Source: Luteimonas sp. RC10 (lineage in GTDB: Bacteria; Pseudomonadota; Gammaproteobacteria; Xanthomonadales; Xanthomonadaceae). From it: 64,000 nt of DNA. Below, piece after piece: positions 52,180 to 62,352 of this stretch; the stretch's first letter is position 1; each line of letters opens with the position of its first letter. A program made the position numbers and the translations under genes. The notes under the pieces were generated by a model. The model was not told where the DNA came from, did not search any database, and was given only the letters and a program-made list of their open reading frames with translations. The stretch lies in assembly GCF_014192745.1 (NCBI RefSeq), contig NZ_JACHYJ010000002.1, forward strand, positions 124,001-188,000, given 5' to 3'.

Positions 52180-52962
52180 TCAGTCCTTGACCAGCCCGCC
52201 GTCGACAACGAGGTTCTGCCCGGTGACGGCACGGGCCCATGGTGAGGCAAAGAACAGCACCGCGTCGGCGAACTCGGCTGGCGTGGTCACGCGGCGCAGC
52301 GGGGTGCTGGCGGCGATCAGGTCGAACACGGCCTCGGGCGTCGCGGCGCTCGCATCGGTGGTCCGCAGCAGGCCGCCGGACAGCATGTTCACGGTGATGC
52401 CGTGCGGGCCGAGGTCGGCGGCCATCGTGCGCGTGAGCGAGAGCAGCGCGGCCTTGGCCGCGGTGTAGTCGTGGTACGGGACGACCGGGTTCTGGAACAG
52501 GTTGGTGCCGATGTTGATCACGCGCCCGAAGCCGCGCTCGCGCATGCCGGGCACGGCGGACTGGAGAGTATTCAGCGCCCCGCGCACGCTGCCCTCGAAC
52601 TGCGCGGAGAACCGCGCCCAATCGATCGTCTCGCCCTGCGGGCGGGCATCGCCATCGAACGCGAAATCGACGAGCGCGTTGTTGACCACAGTGGTCACCG
52701 GCGCACCGAACCGGGCGCGCGCCTGCTCGAACAACGCCGCGACCTGCGCGGGATCGGTGACATCGGCGCGCAACGCGAGCGCGCGCTCGGGACCGAATTC
52801 CTCCGCCAGCGCCTGCGCGGCCGCGACACTGCGGAAATGATTGACCACCACGCGCGCGCCCTGGCCGAGGAACGCGCGCACGATCGCGGCCCCCAGGCCA
52901 CGGGCGCCGCCGGTGACGAGGACGATCTGGTCGGAGAGTGGGAGCGACATCGGCATATCCAT
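52180..52962 (-). CDS. Short-chain dehydrogenase/reductase (FabG-like)
   Basis: A 260-residue SDR. The nucleotide-binding motif is VTGGARGLGAAIV (TGxxxGxG), the later NNALVDFAF occupies the NNAG position, and the catalytic Tyr and Lys are in VVPYHDYTAAKAALLSLTRT. The usual active-site Ser is replaced or shifted (INIGTNLFQ), as in some atypical SDRs. It probably reduces a ketone with NADPH; substrate unknown. ATGs at 52956 and 52950 are alternative starts. Confidence 0.85.
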   Translation of the reverse strand: MDMPMSLPLSDQIVLVTGGARGLGAAIVRAFLGQGARVVVNHFRSVAAAQALAEEFGPERALALRADVTDPAQVAALFEQARARFGAPVTTVVNNALVDFAFDGDARPQGETIDWARFSAQFEGSVRGALNTLQSAVPGMRERGFGRVINIGTNLFQNPVVPYHDYTAAKAALLSLTRTMAADLGPHGITVNMLSGGLLRTTDASAATPEAVFDLIAASTPLRRVTTPAEFADAVLFFASPWARAVTGQNLVVDGGLVKD

Positions 52963-53489
52963 CAAGGCGAGAACAGTCGGCAAGGATGCCATTGCTGCGC
53001 GGGTTGAAGGCGCGCGCGAGCAGCGGATCGGAATGTGCGAGAAGCGCCCCATCCCAACCTTCCACCCCTGAAGGGCGCGCAATGCCCCGCAAGCGGGGGA
53101 AGGAGTAGCAGCGCGTCCGCTTCATTGCAGATGAAGACGAAGTAACCCACACCGAGGCGCATGGCCACGTCCGCCGCAAGGCACAACGCGCGCAGCTCTC
53201 GGAAGGACCAGACCCGCGCGTGAGAAGCGCCCCCATCCCAACCTTCCCCCGCAAGCGGGGGAAGGAGTCGTCACGTGCGCCCTTCACGAAGTAAACCGCA
53301 GGTCGCGCATTGTTCGTCCCCAGCGCGCGGGTAAGACGTCAGCAACGCTGCGTCGCATGGTCACCTCCCCCACGCGTGGGGGAGGTCGACACGCGCAGCG
53401 TGGCGGGTGGGGGCATGGGCTGGCGCGATGGCGTCTCCGCACCAATACGCGTGCGGGCAGAACGCCCCACGTCATGCGCCATCCATGGC
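52963..53489. repeat. Repeat-rich intergenic stretch
   Basis: Contains two family B units (53040-53104 and 53226-53270: CCATCCCAACCTTCC, then CCCGCAAGCGGGGGAAGGAG) and one family A copy in inverted orientation (53361-53414: CACCTCCCCCACGCGTGGGGGAGGT followed by GCGGGTGGGGGC). No credible gene. The hairpins may serve as terminators for the flanking genes. Confidence 0.7.
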
Positions 53490-54131
53490 CTATCGGTCTG
53501 CAGCCCGGGCTTCGTCCGTAACCGCGGTATCGGCCGACACCCCCGCCTCGCCCGTCTCCCGCTTTGCCTGCGCCGCGATCTGCCCGTCGACCATCGCGTC
53601 GAACGGGGCGAGCAACGCCTCGAAGCCGCCGCCGGGCTCGAGCACGTCGAGTGCGGCGGCGATCGCTTCGACGGTCGCGAGTGCGTGCGGTTCGCGGGCG
53701 CGGCGCACGCGGTAGCGCGAGAGCCGGTCCGGCGCGAGCGCCAGGCGCGGCAGCGCTGCGAGCTCGGGGTTCAGGCGCAGTAGGCGACGCGCCGTGCGCC
53801 AGGTGCCGTCCGGCACCACGAGCAGGGTCGGCGCGCCCTCGCCTGCCGCCGTCCACGCCTCGGGATCGACGGCCGTCTCGCCTGGAAACAGCAGCAGCGC
53901 ACGCACACCGGGCGCCTCGAGCCAGGCCGGCAGGTCGGCGAATCGCTCGCCCACCCACAGCGTCGCGCGGCGCAGGCCGAGTGCCGCCAGCCGTGCGGTG
54001 TTGAGCGGATGCGCCGCCTCGTCGGGGTGCTGCAGCACGAGGATCCGACTGCGACTGGGCAGATCGGGGATCCACGCGCACAGGCAATGCGAGACCGGGC
54101 GCAGACAGCGAGGGCAACGGATACGGGCCAT
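53490..54131 (-). CDS. DTW domain tRNA-uridine aminocarboxypropyltransferase (TapT/DTWD-like)
   Basis: A 213-residue protein. N-terminal zinc-type cysteines [13 protein letters not shown], the family strand [21 protein letters not shown], the DTW-type motif [14 protein letters not shown] (DGTW) and [22 protein letters not shown] enzymes put acp groups on uridine in tRNA (acp3U). No signal peptide. I use the ATG at 54131; one at 54149 is possible. Confidence 0.9.
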   Translation of the reverse strand: MARIRCPRCLRPVSHCLCAWIPDLPSRSRILVLQHPDEAAHPLNTARLAALGLRRATLWVGERFADLPAWLEAPGVRALLLFPGETAVDPEAWTAAGEGAPTLLVVPDGTWRTARRLLRLNPELAALPRLALAPDRLSRYRVRRAREPHALATVEAIAAALDVLEPGGGFEALLAPFDAMVDGQIAAQAKRETGEAGVSADTAVTDEARAADR

Positions 54132-54184
54132 GGCAAGAGGCGGCGTCATCGATGAAACGTCGGGCGCAAGCGCCGCCCGACGTC

Positions 54185-54676
54185 TCAGTCCGGAATCGCC
54201 AGCGCCAGCGTCTCCTTGATTTCCTCCATCACGATGTAGCTGCGCGATTCACGCACATGCGGCAGCGTCAGCAGGCTGCTGCCGAGCAGTTCGCGATAGG
54301 CGGCCATCTCCGGGATGCGCGCCTTGATCAGGTAGTCGAAATCGCCCGACATCAGATGGCATTCGAGCACGTTGGGCACGCGCAGGGCTGCGCGGCGGAA
54401 TTCCTCGAAGATGTCAGCGGACTTGTAGGCCAGGCCGATCTGCACGAACACCAGCAGTCCAGCCTTCAGCCGCGCGGGGTCGAGCCGGGCGTGATAGCCC
54501 TGGATCACGCCCTCGCGCTCGAGCCGGCGGACGCGTTCGGTGCACGGCGTCGTCGACAGCCCGACCCGCTCGCCGAGTTCAGTGAACGAGATGCGCGCAT
54601 CCTCCTGCAGGATGCGCAGGATGCGCGCGTCGATGCGGTCGAGCGGGCGACTGCGGGTGGTGCGCGGAACGGGCAT
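54185..54676 (-). CDS. Lrp/AsnC family regulator
   Basis: A 163-residue regulator. The N-terminal HTH ([45 protein letters not shown]) and the C-terminal RAM/AsnC ligand-binding domain ([29 protein letters not shown]) match Lrp. It is divergent from dadA, so it likely controls dadA-alr in response to alanine or leucine. The N-terminus has a short basic extension. Confidence 0.92.
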   Translation of the reverse strand: MPVPRTTRSRPLDRIDARILRILQEDARISFTELGERVGLSTTPCTERVRRLEREGVIQGYHARLDPARLKAGLLVFVQIGLAYKSADIFEEFRRAALRVPNVLECHLMSGDFDYLIKARIPEMAAYRELLGSSLLTLPHVRESRSYIVMEEIKETLALAIPD

Positions 54677-54829
54677 GAAAAACTCCGGGCAAGAGCGGCG
54701 CGCGACAGGACAATCCGCCGTGAACCGCGCCTCAAAACAGCGGAATCGACTATCGGACCGCCACTATACTGCGCGGATTGCGTGCCGGCCGCGCCCTGCG
54801 CCGGCGAAATGTCTTGCGGAGTCGCGCAC

Positions 54830-56146
54830 ATGCGGGTGCTGGTGCTGGGAAGCGGTGTGATCGGCGTGACGAGCGCCTGGTATCTGGCGCGCGCCGGGTT
54901 CGAGGTGACGGTGGTCGACCGGGCGAACGGCCCGGCCTGCGAAACCAGCCATGCCAACGCCGGCCAGATCTCGCCCGGCTATGCGTCGCCGTGGGCGGCG
55001 CCGGGGGTGCCGTTCAAGGCGATCCGCTGGTTGATGCAACGCCACGCGCCGCTGGCGATCCGCCTCACCTCCGATCCGCAGCAGTACCTGTGGCTGGCGC
55101 AGATGCTGCGCAACTGCACCGCCGCGCGCTATGCGGTGAACAAGGAGCGCATGGTGCGTCTGGCCGAGTACAGCCGCGACTGCCTGGACGCCCTGCGCGC
55201 CGAGACCGGCATCGCCTACGAGGCGCGCCAGTTGGGCACCCTGCAGGTGTTCCGCACCCAGGCGCAGTTGGATCACGCCGGGCGCGACACCGCCGTGCTC
55301 GACGAAGCCGGCGTGCCTTATGAACTGCTCGACCGCGCCGGCATCGCGCGCGTGGAGCCGGCGCTGGCCGGCGTCGCCGACCGCCTGACCGGCGCGCTGC
55401 GCCTGCCCGACGACCAGACCGGCGACTGCCGGCTGTTCACCGAGCGGCTGACCGAACTGGCCCGGGACGCGGGCGTGACATTCCGCTTCGGACAGACGAT
55501 CGAGCGCATCGAGGGCAGCGGCGACCGGATCGAGGGCGTGCGCATCGAGGGCCGCCTGGAACGCTTCGACCGCTACGTGATGGCGCTGGGCAGTTGGTCG
55601 CCGGCCTTGTTGCGGCCGCTGGGCCTGCACCTGCCGGTGTATCCGCTCAAGGGCTATTCGCTGACGATTCCGATCCGCGACCCGGCGATGGCGCCGGTCT
55701 CCACGGTGCTCGACGAGAGCTACAAGGTCGCGATCACGCGCTTCGACACTCGGATCCGCGTCGGCGGCATGGCCGAGGTCGCCGGGTTCGACATGCGCCT
55801 GGATCCGCGTCGGCGCGCGACGCTGGAAAAAGTGGTCGGCGACCTGTATCCGCAGGGCGGCGACCTCGCTGCGGCTGATTTCTGGACCGGCCTGCGGCCG
55901 ACCACGCCCGATGGCACGCCCGTGGTCGGCGCCACCCGCTATCGCAATCTGTTCCTCAACACCGGCCACGGCACGCTGGGGTGGACGATGGCCTGCGGCT
56001 CGGGCCGCTATCTGGCCGATCTGATGGCGATGCAGCCGACCGCGATCCGCGGCGACGGGCTCGACCTCTCCCGCTACGGACACGCGCGGGACACTGCGTC
56101 GCGGTCGGACACGCGCAGTGTCGCAGGCGCGACAATGGCGCGCTGA
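54830..56146 (+). CDS. dadA: D-amino acid dehydrogenase DadA
   Basis: A 438-residue FAD enzyme. The Rossmann motif [20 protein letters not shown] starts the protein, with E/D in [32 protein letters not shown], a DadA signature. The C-terminal FAD block is [16 protein letters not shown]. It oxidises D-alanine to pyruvate at the inner membrane and feeds electrons to the respiratory chain. The alanine racemase follows 25 bp later, the classical dadAX arrangement. The start at 54830 opens the FAD motif. Confidence 0.96.
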   Translation: MRVLVLGSGVIGVTSAWYLARAGFEVTVVDRANGPACETSHANAGQISPGYASPWAAPGVPFKAIRWLMQRHAPLAIRLTSDPQQYLWLAQMLRNCTAARYAVNKERMVRLAEYSRDCLDALRAETGIAYEARQLGTLQVFRTQAQLDHAGRDTAVLDEAGVPYELLDRAGIARVEPALAGVADRLTGALRLPDDQTGDCRLFTERLTELARDAGVTFRFGQTIERIEGSGDRIEGVRIEGRLERFDRYVMALGSWSPALLRPLGLHLPVYPLKGYSLTIPIRDPAMAPVSTVLDESYKVAITRFDTRIRVGGMAEVAGFDMRLDPRRRATLEKVVGDLYPQGGDLAAADFWTGLRPTTPDGTPVVGATRYRNLFLNTGHGTLGWTMACGSGRYLADLMAMQPTAIRGDGLDLSRYGHARDTASRSDTRSVAGATMAR

Positions 56147-56171
56147 TTTCCCCCGCAGCAAGGACACCGCA

Positions 56172-57248
56172 ATGCGCCCCGCTCGTGCGCTGATCGACCT
56201 CGACGCCCTGCGCCACAACTATCGACTCGCTCGCCGCCTCGCCGGCGGCAAGGCCCTGGCGGTGATCAAGGCCGACGCCTACGGTCACGGCGCGGTGCGC
56301 TGCGCGCAGGCACTGTCGCGCGAAGCCGACGGGTTCGCGGTCGCGTTCCTGGAAGAAGCGCTGGCGCTGCGCGAGGCCGGCGTCACCGCGCCCATCCTGC
56401 TGCTGGAGGGCGTGCTCGCCGCCGACGAGCTGCCATTGGTTGCCGAACACGATCTGTGGATGGTCGTGCACGCGCCCTGGCAGGTCGAGGCGCTCGCGCG
56501 CGCGACGGTGTCGCGGCCGCTGGACGTGTGGCTCAAGCTCGATTCGGGCATGCACCGCGTCGGGATCGATCCCGATGCCTATGCCGCCACCTGGCAGCGG
56601 CTGCGCGCGCTACCGCAGGTCGGCCGTCTGGTGAAAATGACCCACTTCTCGCGCGCCGACGAGCCTGCGCATGACCGCACACGCGAGCAGATCGCCACGT
56701 TCGCCGCGGTGACCGCCGACCTGCCCGGCGAGACCAGCCTGTGCAACTCCCCCGCCCTGCTCGCCTGGCCGCAGGCGCGCGGCGACTGGGGGCGCGCAGG
56801 GCTGATGCTTTATGGCGCGTCGCCATTTGCGACCGGGCATCCGGCCGCGGCCCAGCTGCAGCCGGTGATGACGCTGGAATCGCAGGTCATCGCAGTGCGC
56901 GACCTGCCGGCCGGCGAACCCGTTGGCTACGGCGGCACCTTCGTCACGCCGCGGCCAACGCGCGTGGGCGTCGTGGCGATGGGCTACGCGGACGGCTATC
57001 CGCAATTCGCCGCCACCGGCACGCCAGTCGCGATCGACGGCCAGCCCGGCCGGCTGATCGGTCGGGTGTCGATGGACATGCTCACCATCGATCTGACCGA
57101 GCATCCGGACGCCGGCGTCGGCAGCCGGGTCGAACTGTGGGGCCGCCAGGTCCCGGCCGGCGAGGTCGTCGCGCGCAGCCAGACGAGCGCGTACCGGCTG
57201 CTGTGCGGCGTCAAGCGCGTGCCGCTGGTGTCGGTGACGGAGCACTGA
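56172..57248 (+). CDS. dadX: Alanine racemase (catabolic, DadX-type)
   Basis: A 358-residue PLP enzyme. The PLP lysine is K33 in [12 protein letters not shown] and the opposite catalytic Tyr is in [11 protein letters not shown]. It converts L-alanine to D-alanine, the DadA substrate. The position directly after dadA makes the catabolic DadX role likely, although a biosynthetic Alr role in cell-wall synthesis cannot be ruled out from sequence. A GC-rich repeat cluster begins right after the stop. Confidence 0.95.
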   Translation: MRPARALIDLDALRHNYRLARRLAGGKALAVIKADAYGHGAVRCAQALSREADGFAVAFLEEALALREAGVTAPILLLEGVLAADELPLVAEHDLWMVVHAPWQVEALARATVSRPLDVWLKLDSGMHRVGIDPDAYAATWQRLRALPQVGRLVKMTHFSRADEPAHDRTREQIATFAAVTADLPGETSLCNSPALLAWPQARGDWGRAGLMLYGASPFATGHPAAAQLQPVMTLESQVIAVRDLPAGEPVGYGGTFVTPRPTRVGVVAMGYADGYPQFAATGTPVAIDGQPGRLIGRVSMDMLTIDLTEHPDAGVGSRVELWGRQVPAGEVVARSQTSAYRLLCGVKRVPLVSVTEH

Positions 57249-57780
57249 CGGCACTTGCCCCCACCCGGCGCGCGTTGCGCGCCGACCTCCCCCGCGAGCG
57301 GGGGAGGTGATCGTGCTGGGCGGCCATTCGCCTTCCCCCGCATCGCGGGGCATTGCGCCCTTCACGGGTGGAAGGTTGGGATGGGGGCGCTTTACTCGAC
57401 GAGCCCGCACCCCCACCCGGCGCGCGATGCGCGCCGACCTCCCCCGCGAGCGGGGGAGGTGATCGCGCGCGGCGGCCGTTCGCCTTCCCCCGCATCGCGG
57501 GGCATTGCACCCTTCACGGATGGAAGTTGGGATGGGGGTGCTCTACGCGACGAGCACTTGCCCCCACCTGGCGCGCGTTGTGCGCAGACCTCCCCGCGGG
57601 CGGGGAGGTGTTCGTGCGATGACGGCTTTTAGCTCCTTCCCCCGTTTACGGGGGAAGGTTGGGATGGGGGTGCTTTACGCGACGAGCCCGTGCCCCCACC
57701 CGGCGCGCGTTGCGCGCCGACCTCCCCCGCAGGCGGGGGAGGTGATCACGCGAGGCATCCGTGCTTGCGCGAAACGCGCC
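57249..57780. repeat. Cluster of alternating family A and B repeats
   Basis: Four family A units (about 57255-57312, 57405-57465, 57560-57612, 57690-57745) alternate with three family B units (about 57330-57400, 57482-57550, 57628-57680) at roughly 140-150 base spacing. Family A has GCGCGCCGACCTCCCCCGC facing GCGGGGGAGGT; family B has CTTCCCCCGC and GAAGGTTGGGATGGGGG. No gene is seen in it. It separates the convergent racemase and pabB genes. Confidence 0.85.
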
Positions 57781-59130
57781 TCAGCCTTCGCGCCCCAGCG
57801 CACGGAGGGTGCCGCGGGCCTTGGCGCGGGTTTCGTCGAGTTCGCGCACAGGGTCGGAGTCGGCGACGATGCCGGCGCCGGTGCGGAAGCGTGCGGTGTC
57901 GCCTTCGATCTCGGCGCTGCGGATCAGGATGTTGAGGTCGAGGTCGCCGTCGCGGTTGAGCCAGCCCATCGCGCCGGTGTAGGCGCCACGGCCCTGGCCT
58001 TCGAGTTCGGCGATGATCTGCATGCAGCGGACCTTCGGGCAGCCGGTGATCGTGCCGCCGGGAAACACCGCGGCGATCGTCCTGCCGGGCGTCGCGTCCG
58101 CGCGCAGCCGGCCGCGGACGTTGCTGACGATGTGGTGCACATGCGCGTAGCTCTCCACGCACATCAGCTCGTCGACCTCGACGCTGCCGGCCACGCACAC
58201 GCGCCCCAGGTCGTTGCGCTCCAGGTCCACCAGCATCACGTGTTCGGCGCGCTCCTTCGGGTGGCCCACCAGTTCCTGCACGCGGGCCAGGTCGTCGTCG
58301 CCGTCGAAACGGGCGCGGGTACCGGCGATCGGCCGGGTCTCGACGAGATCGCCGCGCACCGAGACCAGACGCTCGGGCGAGGCGCTGGCGACCGCCCAGC
58401 CCGCGCCCTGCAGCAGGCCGGCGAACGGTGCGGGGTTGTGCTCGCGCAGGCGGGCGTAGAGTGCGGCGGGATCGAGTGCGCCGTCGAAGCGCGCACGCCA
58501 GCCGCGCGAGAGGTTGGCCTGGAACACATCGCCGGCGGCGAGGTAATCGAGCACGCAGCGCACACCGTCGGTAAAGCGCGCCGGAGCGTCCTCGTCGAGC
58601 GCGACCGGTTCGCGCCAGGCCGGCAGCGGCGCAACCGCCACCGAAGCCGCCTCGGTCAGGGCATCGAGCAGCGCAGCGTGGCCGGGCTCGGCGACCGCGA
58701 CGACCTCGCCGGTGGCGTGGTCGCGCAGCACCGCGGCCGGACAGCGCCAGGCCATTGCGACCGGCAGATCGCCGACCGCGTCGGGTAAGTCCAGCACCGG
58801 TTCGACTTGGGCGGCGAGTTCATAGCCCATGTACAGCGCCCAGCCACCGCGGAACGGCCAGCGGGGCTCATCGCGATCGATGCGTGCGGCATGCCACTGC
58901 GCATCGAGCAGATCGAGGAATGCGCCGTCGAGACTTTCGCCGTCGGCATCGCGGGTGGTGCCGTCGACGTCCAGTCGCAGCGAGGCGCCGTCGGTCGCCA
59001 GCAGCAGGTCCCAGCGCGATTGTGCGGTCCCGTGCGCGACCGACTGCAGCAGCAGCGGATGGCGCGCGGGCGCGGCGCGCTGCAGCGCGAGCAGATCGGT
59101 GTCGGCGGGCAGCGGTCGAGTGATCAGCAC
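57781..59130 (-). CDS. pabB: Aminodeoxychorismate synthase component I (PabB)
   Basis: A 449-residue chorismate-utilising enzyme. It has the N-terminal Trp-region and the C-terminal chorismate-binding core: FQANLSRGWRA, ASASPERLVSV, TRPIAGTRAR, HVMLVDLERNDLGRVC and the FPGGTITGCPKVR helix. PabB converts chorismate to 4-amino-4-deoxychorismate in folate synthesis, with PabA. There is no ATG near the N-terminus; a GTG at 59130 is the best start. The gene follows uup after 23 bases, and the upstream start is therefore uncertain. Confidence 0.9.
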   Translation of the reverse strand: MLITRPLPADTDLLALQRAAPARHPLLLQSVAHGTAQSRWDLLLATDGASLRLDVDGTTRDADGESLDGAFLDLLDAQWHAARIDRDEPRWPFRGGWALYMGYELAAQVEPVLDLPDAVGDLPVAMAWRCPAAVLRDHATGEVVAVAEPGHAALLDALTEAASVAVAPLPAWREPVALDEDAPARFTDGVRCVLDYLAAGDVFQANLSRGWRARFDGALDPAALYARLREHNPAPFAGLLQGAGWAVASASPERLVSVRGDLVETRPIAGTRARFDGDDDLARVQELVGHPKERAEHVMLVDLERNDLGRVCVAGSVEVDELMCVESYAHVHHIVSNVRGRLRADATPGRTIAAVFPGGTITGCPKVRCMQIIAELEGQGRGAYTGAMGWLNRDGDLDLNILIRSAEIEGDTARFRTGAGIVADSDPVRELDETRAKARGTLRALGREG

Positions 59131-59153
59131 GGGGCGGCCGTCGTGGTTGAGGG

Positions 59154-61049
59154 TCAGGCGTCGAGTTCGGTCCAGCGCAGGTATGCCGCATCGAGCGCGT
59201 CCTGCGCCTCCTGCAACGCCTGGCCGTGCGCGGCGATCGCCGAGGGATCGCGCTGATAGAAGGCCGGCGTGTTCATCTCCTCGGTCATGCGCGCGATGTC
59301 GGTCTCCAACTGCTCGATGCGGCCGGGCAACTGTTCGAGCTCGCGCTGGTCCTTGTAGCTGCGCTTGCGCTTGGCCGCGACCGGCGCCTCGGCCACCGCT
59401 GGCGCCGAAGCGGCCTGGACCGCGCTCGCCGCGGATTTCGGCGCGAGCGTGGTCGCCGGCAGCGCCTCGCCCGGCTGCGGGCGCTGGCGCAGCCAGTCTT
59501 CGTACCCGCCGATGTACTCGCCGACTTGACCCTCGCCTTCCATCACCAGCGTCGAGGTGACCACGTTGTCGAGGAACTCGCGGTCGTGGCTGACCAGCAG
59601 CAACGTGCCCGGATACTCGCCCAGCAGTTCTTCGAGCAGCTCCAGCGTTTCGACGTCGAGGTCGTTGGTCGGTTCGTCCATCACCAGCAGGTTGGACGGC
59701 TGTGCGAACAGCTTGGCCAGCAGCAGACGGTTGCGCTCGCCGCCCGACAGGCGGGTGATCGGCGCCCGCGCGCGCTCGGGCGTGAACAGGAAATCCTGCA
59801 GATAGCCGATCGCGTGCTTGCGGGCGCCGTTGATCTCGACGAAGTCCTGGCCCTCGGCTACGTTCTCCAACGCGCTCCAGTCCTCGCGCAGCGTCGCGCG
59901 GTACTGGTCGAAGTACGCGATCTGCAGCTGCGTGCCTGCACGCACCTCGCCGGTCTGCGGCTGCAGTTCGCCCAGCAGCAGTTTGAGCAGCGTGGTCTTG
60001 CCGGTGCCGTTGGCGCCGATCAGGCCGATGCGGTCGCCGCGGAAGATCGTGGTGGAGAAATCGCGGATCAGGGTGCGATCGCCGAAGCCGAAGCTGATGT
60101 CCTTGAGCTCGACGACCTTCTTGCCGGAATTGCCGGCCGAGGCCGCGGCCATCCGCACGTTGCCGGTGAGATCGCGGCGCTGCGCCCGTTCCAGGCGCAT
60201 CGCCTTGAGCCGGCGCACGCGGCCTTCGTCGCGGGTGCGGCGGGCCTTGATGCCCTGGCGGATCCACGCCTCTTCCTGCGCCAGCAGCTTGTCGAAACGC
60301 GCCTGCTCCTGCGCCTCGGCGTTGAGACGTTCCTCGCGGCGGCGCACGTAGTTGTCCCAGTCGCCGGGCCAGCTGGTCAGCTTGCCGCGGTCGATCTCGA
60401 TGATCCGCGTCGCCAGCGAACGCAGGAATCGGCGATCGTGGGTGACGAACACGATTGCGCCGGACCACTGCTTGAGGAAGCCCTCGAGCCAGTCGATCGC
60501 GGCGATGTCGAGATGGTTGGTCGGTTCGTCGAGCAGCAGGATGTCTGGCGCCGACACCACCGCACGCGCCAGCAGCACGCGGCGCTTCATGCCGCCCGAC
60601 AGCCGGGTGAAGGCCGCATCGCCATCTAGCTGCAGACGTTCGAGGACCTCGGTCACGCGCTGGTCGATGCGCCAGCCGTCGAGGGCCTCGATGCGCGCCT
60701 GCACGTCGGCGAGTGCGTCGTAGTCCTCGGCGTGCAGCAGGCGGTGGTACTCCGCCAGCGCCGCGCCCGCCTCGCCCAGACCGCCGGCCACCACGTCGAA
60801 GATGCTGCCGTCGGCGCCCGCGGGCACTTCCTGTTCCAGGCGCGTCACGCGCACGCCCTGCTCGCGGCGGATCTCGCCGTCGTCGGGCTTGAGCTCGCCG
60901 TCGATCAGGCGCATCAGGGTGGACTTGCCGGCACCGTTGCGGCCGATCAGCGCGATCCGCTCGCCACGCTCGATCGCCAGCTCGACACCGTCCAGCAGCA
61001 AAGGGCCGCCGACGCTGTAGTCGACGGCATTCAAGGTCATCAAAGGCAT
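59154..61049 (-). CDS. uup: ABC-F ATPase Uup
   Basis: A 631-residue protein with two ABC ATPase domains. Walker A sites are IGRNGAGKSTL (first) and IGANGTGKTTL (second); signature motifs are LSGGMKRR and LSGGERNR; Walker B blocks are DILLLDEPTNH and LLVMDEPTNDL. The C-terminal 70 residues (KRKRSYKDQREL and on) are the coiled-coil DNA-binding tail that identifies Uup. Uup acts on ribosomes or branched DNA; it has no membrane domain. The start MPLMTLNAVD at 61049 is used. Directly upstream of pabB. Confidence 0.94.
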   Translation of the reverse strand: MPLMTLNAVDYSVGGPLLLDGVELAIERGERIALIGRNGAGKSTLMRLIDGELKPDDGEIRREQGVRVTRLEQEVPAGADGSIFDVVAGGLGEAGAALAEYHRLLHAEDYDALADVQARIEALDGWRIDQRVTEVLERLQLDGDAAFTRLSGGMKRRVLLARAVVSAPDILLLDEPTNHLDIAAIDWLEGFLKQWSGAIVFVTHDRRFLRSLATRIIEIDRGKLTSWPGDWDNYVRRREERLNAEAQEQARFDKLLAQEEAWIRQGIKARRTRDEGRVRRLKAMRLERAQRRDLTGNVRMAAASAGNSGKKVVELKDISFGFGDRTLIRDFSTTIFRGDRIGLIGANGTGKTTLLKLLLGELQPQTGEVRAGTQLQIAYFDQYRATLREDWSALENVAEGQDFVEINGARKHAIGYLQDFLFTPERARAPITRLSGGERNRLLLAKLFAQPSNLLVMDEPTNDLDVETLELLEELLGEYPGTLLLVSHDREFLDNVVTSTLVMEGEGQVGEYIGGYEDWLRQRPQPGEALPATTLAPKSAASAVQAASAPAVAEAPVAAKRKRSYKDQRELEQLPGRIEQLETDIARMTEEMNTPAFYQRDPSAIAAHGQALQEAQDALDAAYLRWTELDA

Positions 61050-61235
61050 CCGCACAGTGTAGCGGTCCGCGCCGCGCACCGGACCGTCGTCGCAGTCCTG
61101 GACATCGGACGAACCTGAAGCCGCGCCCTTAGGGTGATCCCTAGTTGGACCGGCGCCGGCACCGGGGTATCCAGAAGGCACCCCCTTGATCGCACGCCCG
61201 CTTCGCAGCGCGATCCGCCCCCGAAGGAGACGTCG

Positions 61236-62225
61236 ATGAACGCCATTTCCGCCGTCGGTCCACAGACCGCCCTTCCCGCCTCCGATGCGCCCAGCGGGCG
61301 CGCGCTGACCGTCCAGCACGGCGACACCCTATCCGGCCTGGCCGCACAGCTCGGCGTGCCGCTCGACCGGCTGCTGGCGGCGAACCCGCAGGTGCTGAAC
61401 CCGGATGTCATCTATCCCGGCGATACCATCAACGTCCCTGGCGGGACCACGCAGGCCGCCAGCGGCGCCGGTGGCAGCTACACCGTGCAGCCCGGCGACT
61501 CGCTGTCGGGCATCGCCTCGGCCAATGGCACGACCGTGCAGGCGCTGCTCGAGGCCAACCCGCAGATCCGCAACCCCGACCTGATCGTCGTCGGCGACCG
61601 GATCCAGTTGCCCGGCGGTAGCGGCGGCGGGACCGGCGGCGACGGTGCCGGCCCGGTCGAGGGCCCGGATCCGACCGCACCGCCGGCGACCGGTGGCGCG
61701 GACGGCGTCACCGCGGCCGAGTTGCAGCAGATCGTGCCGACGCTCAGCACGGCGAAGGCCGAAGCGGTCGCGCCGCATCTCAACGCAGCGATGGCCGAGG
61801 CCAACATCGACACCCCGCAGCGCCAGGCGATGTTCATCGCGCAGCTGGCGCACGAGAGCGGCGGCTTCCACTACATGGAAGAGATCGCCAGCGGCGCGGC
61901 GTACGAAGGCCGCGCGGACCTGGGCAATACCCAGCCCGGCGACGGCGAGCGCTACAAAGGCCGCGGCTACATCCAGGTGACCGGCCGCCACAACTACACC
62001 GAGGCCGGGCGCGCGCTGGGTCTGGACCTGGTCAACAATCCCGAGCTCGCCGCGCAGCCCGAGAACGCGGCACGCATCGCCGCCTGGTACTGGCAGAGCC
62101 GCGACATCAATGCCGCCGCCGATGCCGGCGACTTTACCCAGGTCACTCGGCTGATCAACGGCGGCACCAATGGCCTGGCCGACCGCGAGGCCTATTACGC
62201 GCGCGCCAGCGCGATCCTGAACTGA
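61236..62225 (+). CDS. LysM-GH19 chitinase/lysozyme-like protein without signal peptide
   Basis: A 329-residue protein. Two LysM domains (about 28-70 with LTVQHGDTLSGLAAQLG, and about 82-128 with YTVQPGDSLSGIASANG) are joined by a Gly/Pro-rich linker to a GH19-type domain (about 160-329) with QLAHESGGFHYMEE and YKGRGYIQVTGRHNY. It should cut peptidoglycan or chitin. There is no signal peptide, unusual for a cell-wall lytic enzyme, which instead fits a phage endolysin-like or holin-exported mode or a non-classical release. GAAGGAGA ribosome binding site before the ATG. Confidence 0.88.
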   Translation: MNAISAVGPQTALPASDAPSGRALTVQHGDTLSGLAAQLGVPLDRLLAANPQVLNPDVIYPGDTINVPGGTTQAASGAGGSYTVQPGDSLSGIASANGTTVQALLEANPQIRNPDLIVVGDRIQLPGGSGGGTGGDGAGPVEGPDPTAPPATGGADGVTAAELQQIVPTLSTAKAEAVAPHLNAAMAEANIDTPQRQAMFIAQLAHESGGFHYMEEIASGAAYEGRADLGNTQPGDGERYKGRGYIQVTGRHNYTEAGRALGLDLVNNPELAAQPENAARIAAWYWQSRDINAAADAGDFTQVTRLINGGTNGLADREAYYARASAILN

Positions 62226-62352
62226 GCCACGCCCCGCCACCGGCGATGGTCGGTGGCGGCATTGCGGACCCCCGGTCGCGGCACGGTCGTCCAATTGCAC
62301 TGCGACCGGACGTATAAGCGCGCGCCTGACACCGACACCGCGCGCGTCACAC

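Noticed and set aside
57249-57780. CRISPR-like array
   Set aside because: The repeats are two alternating palindromic families of different length with no unique spacers of fixed size, and no cas genes are present.
57781-60468. An 895-codon fused PabB frame
   Set aside because: Upstream of 59130 the frame is a shadow of uup; PabB starts there or close to it.
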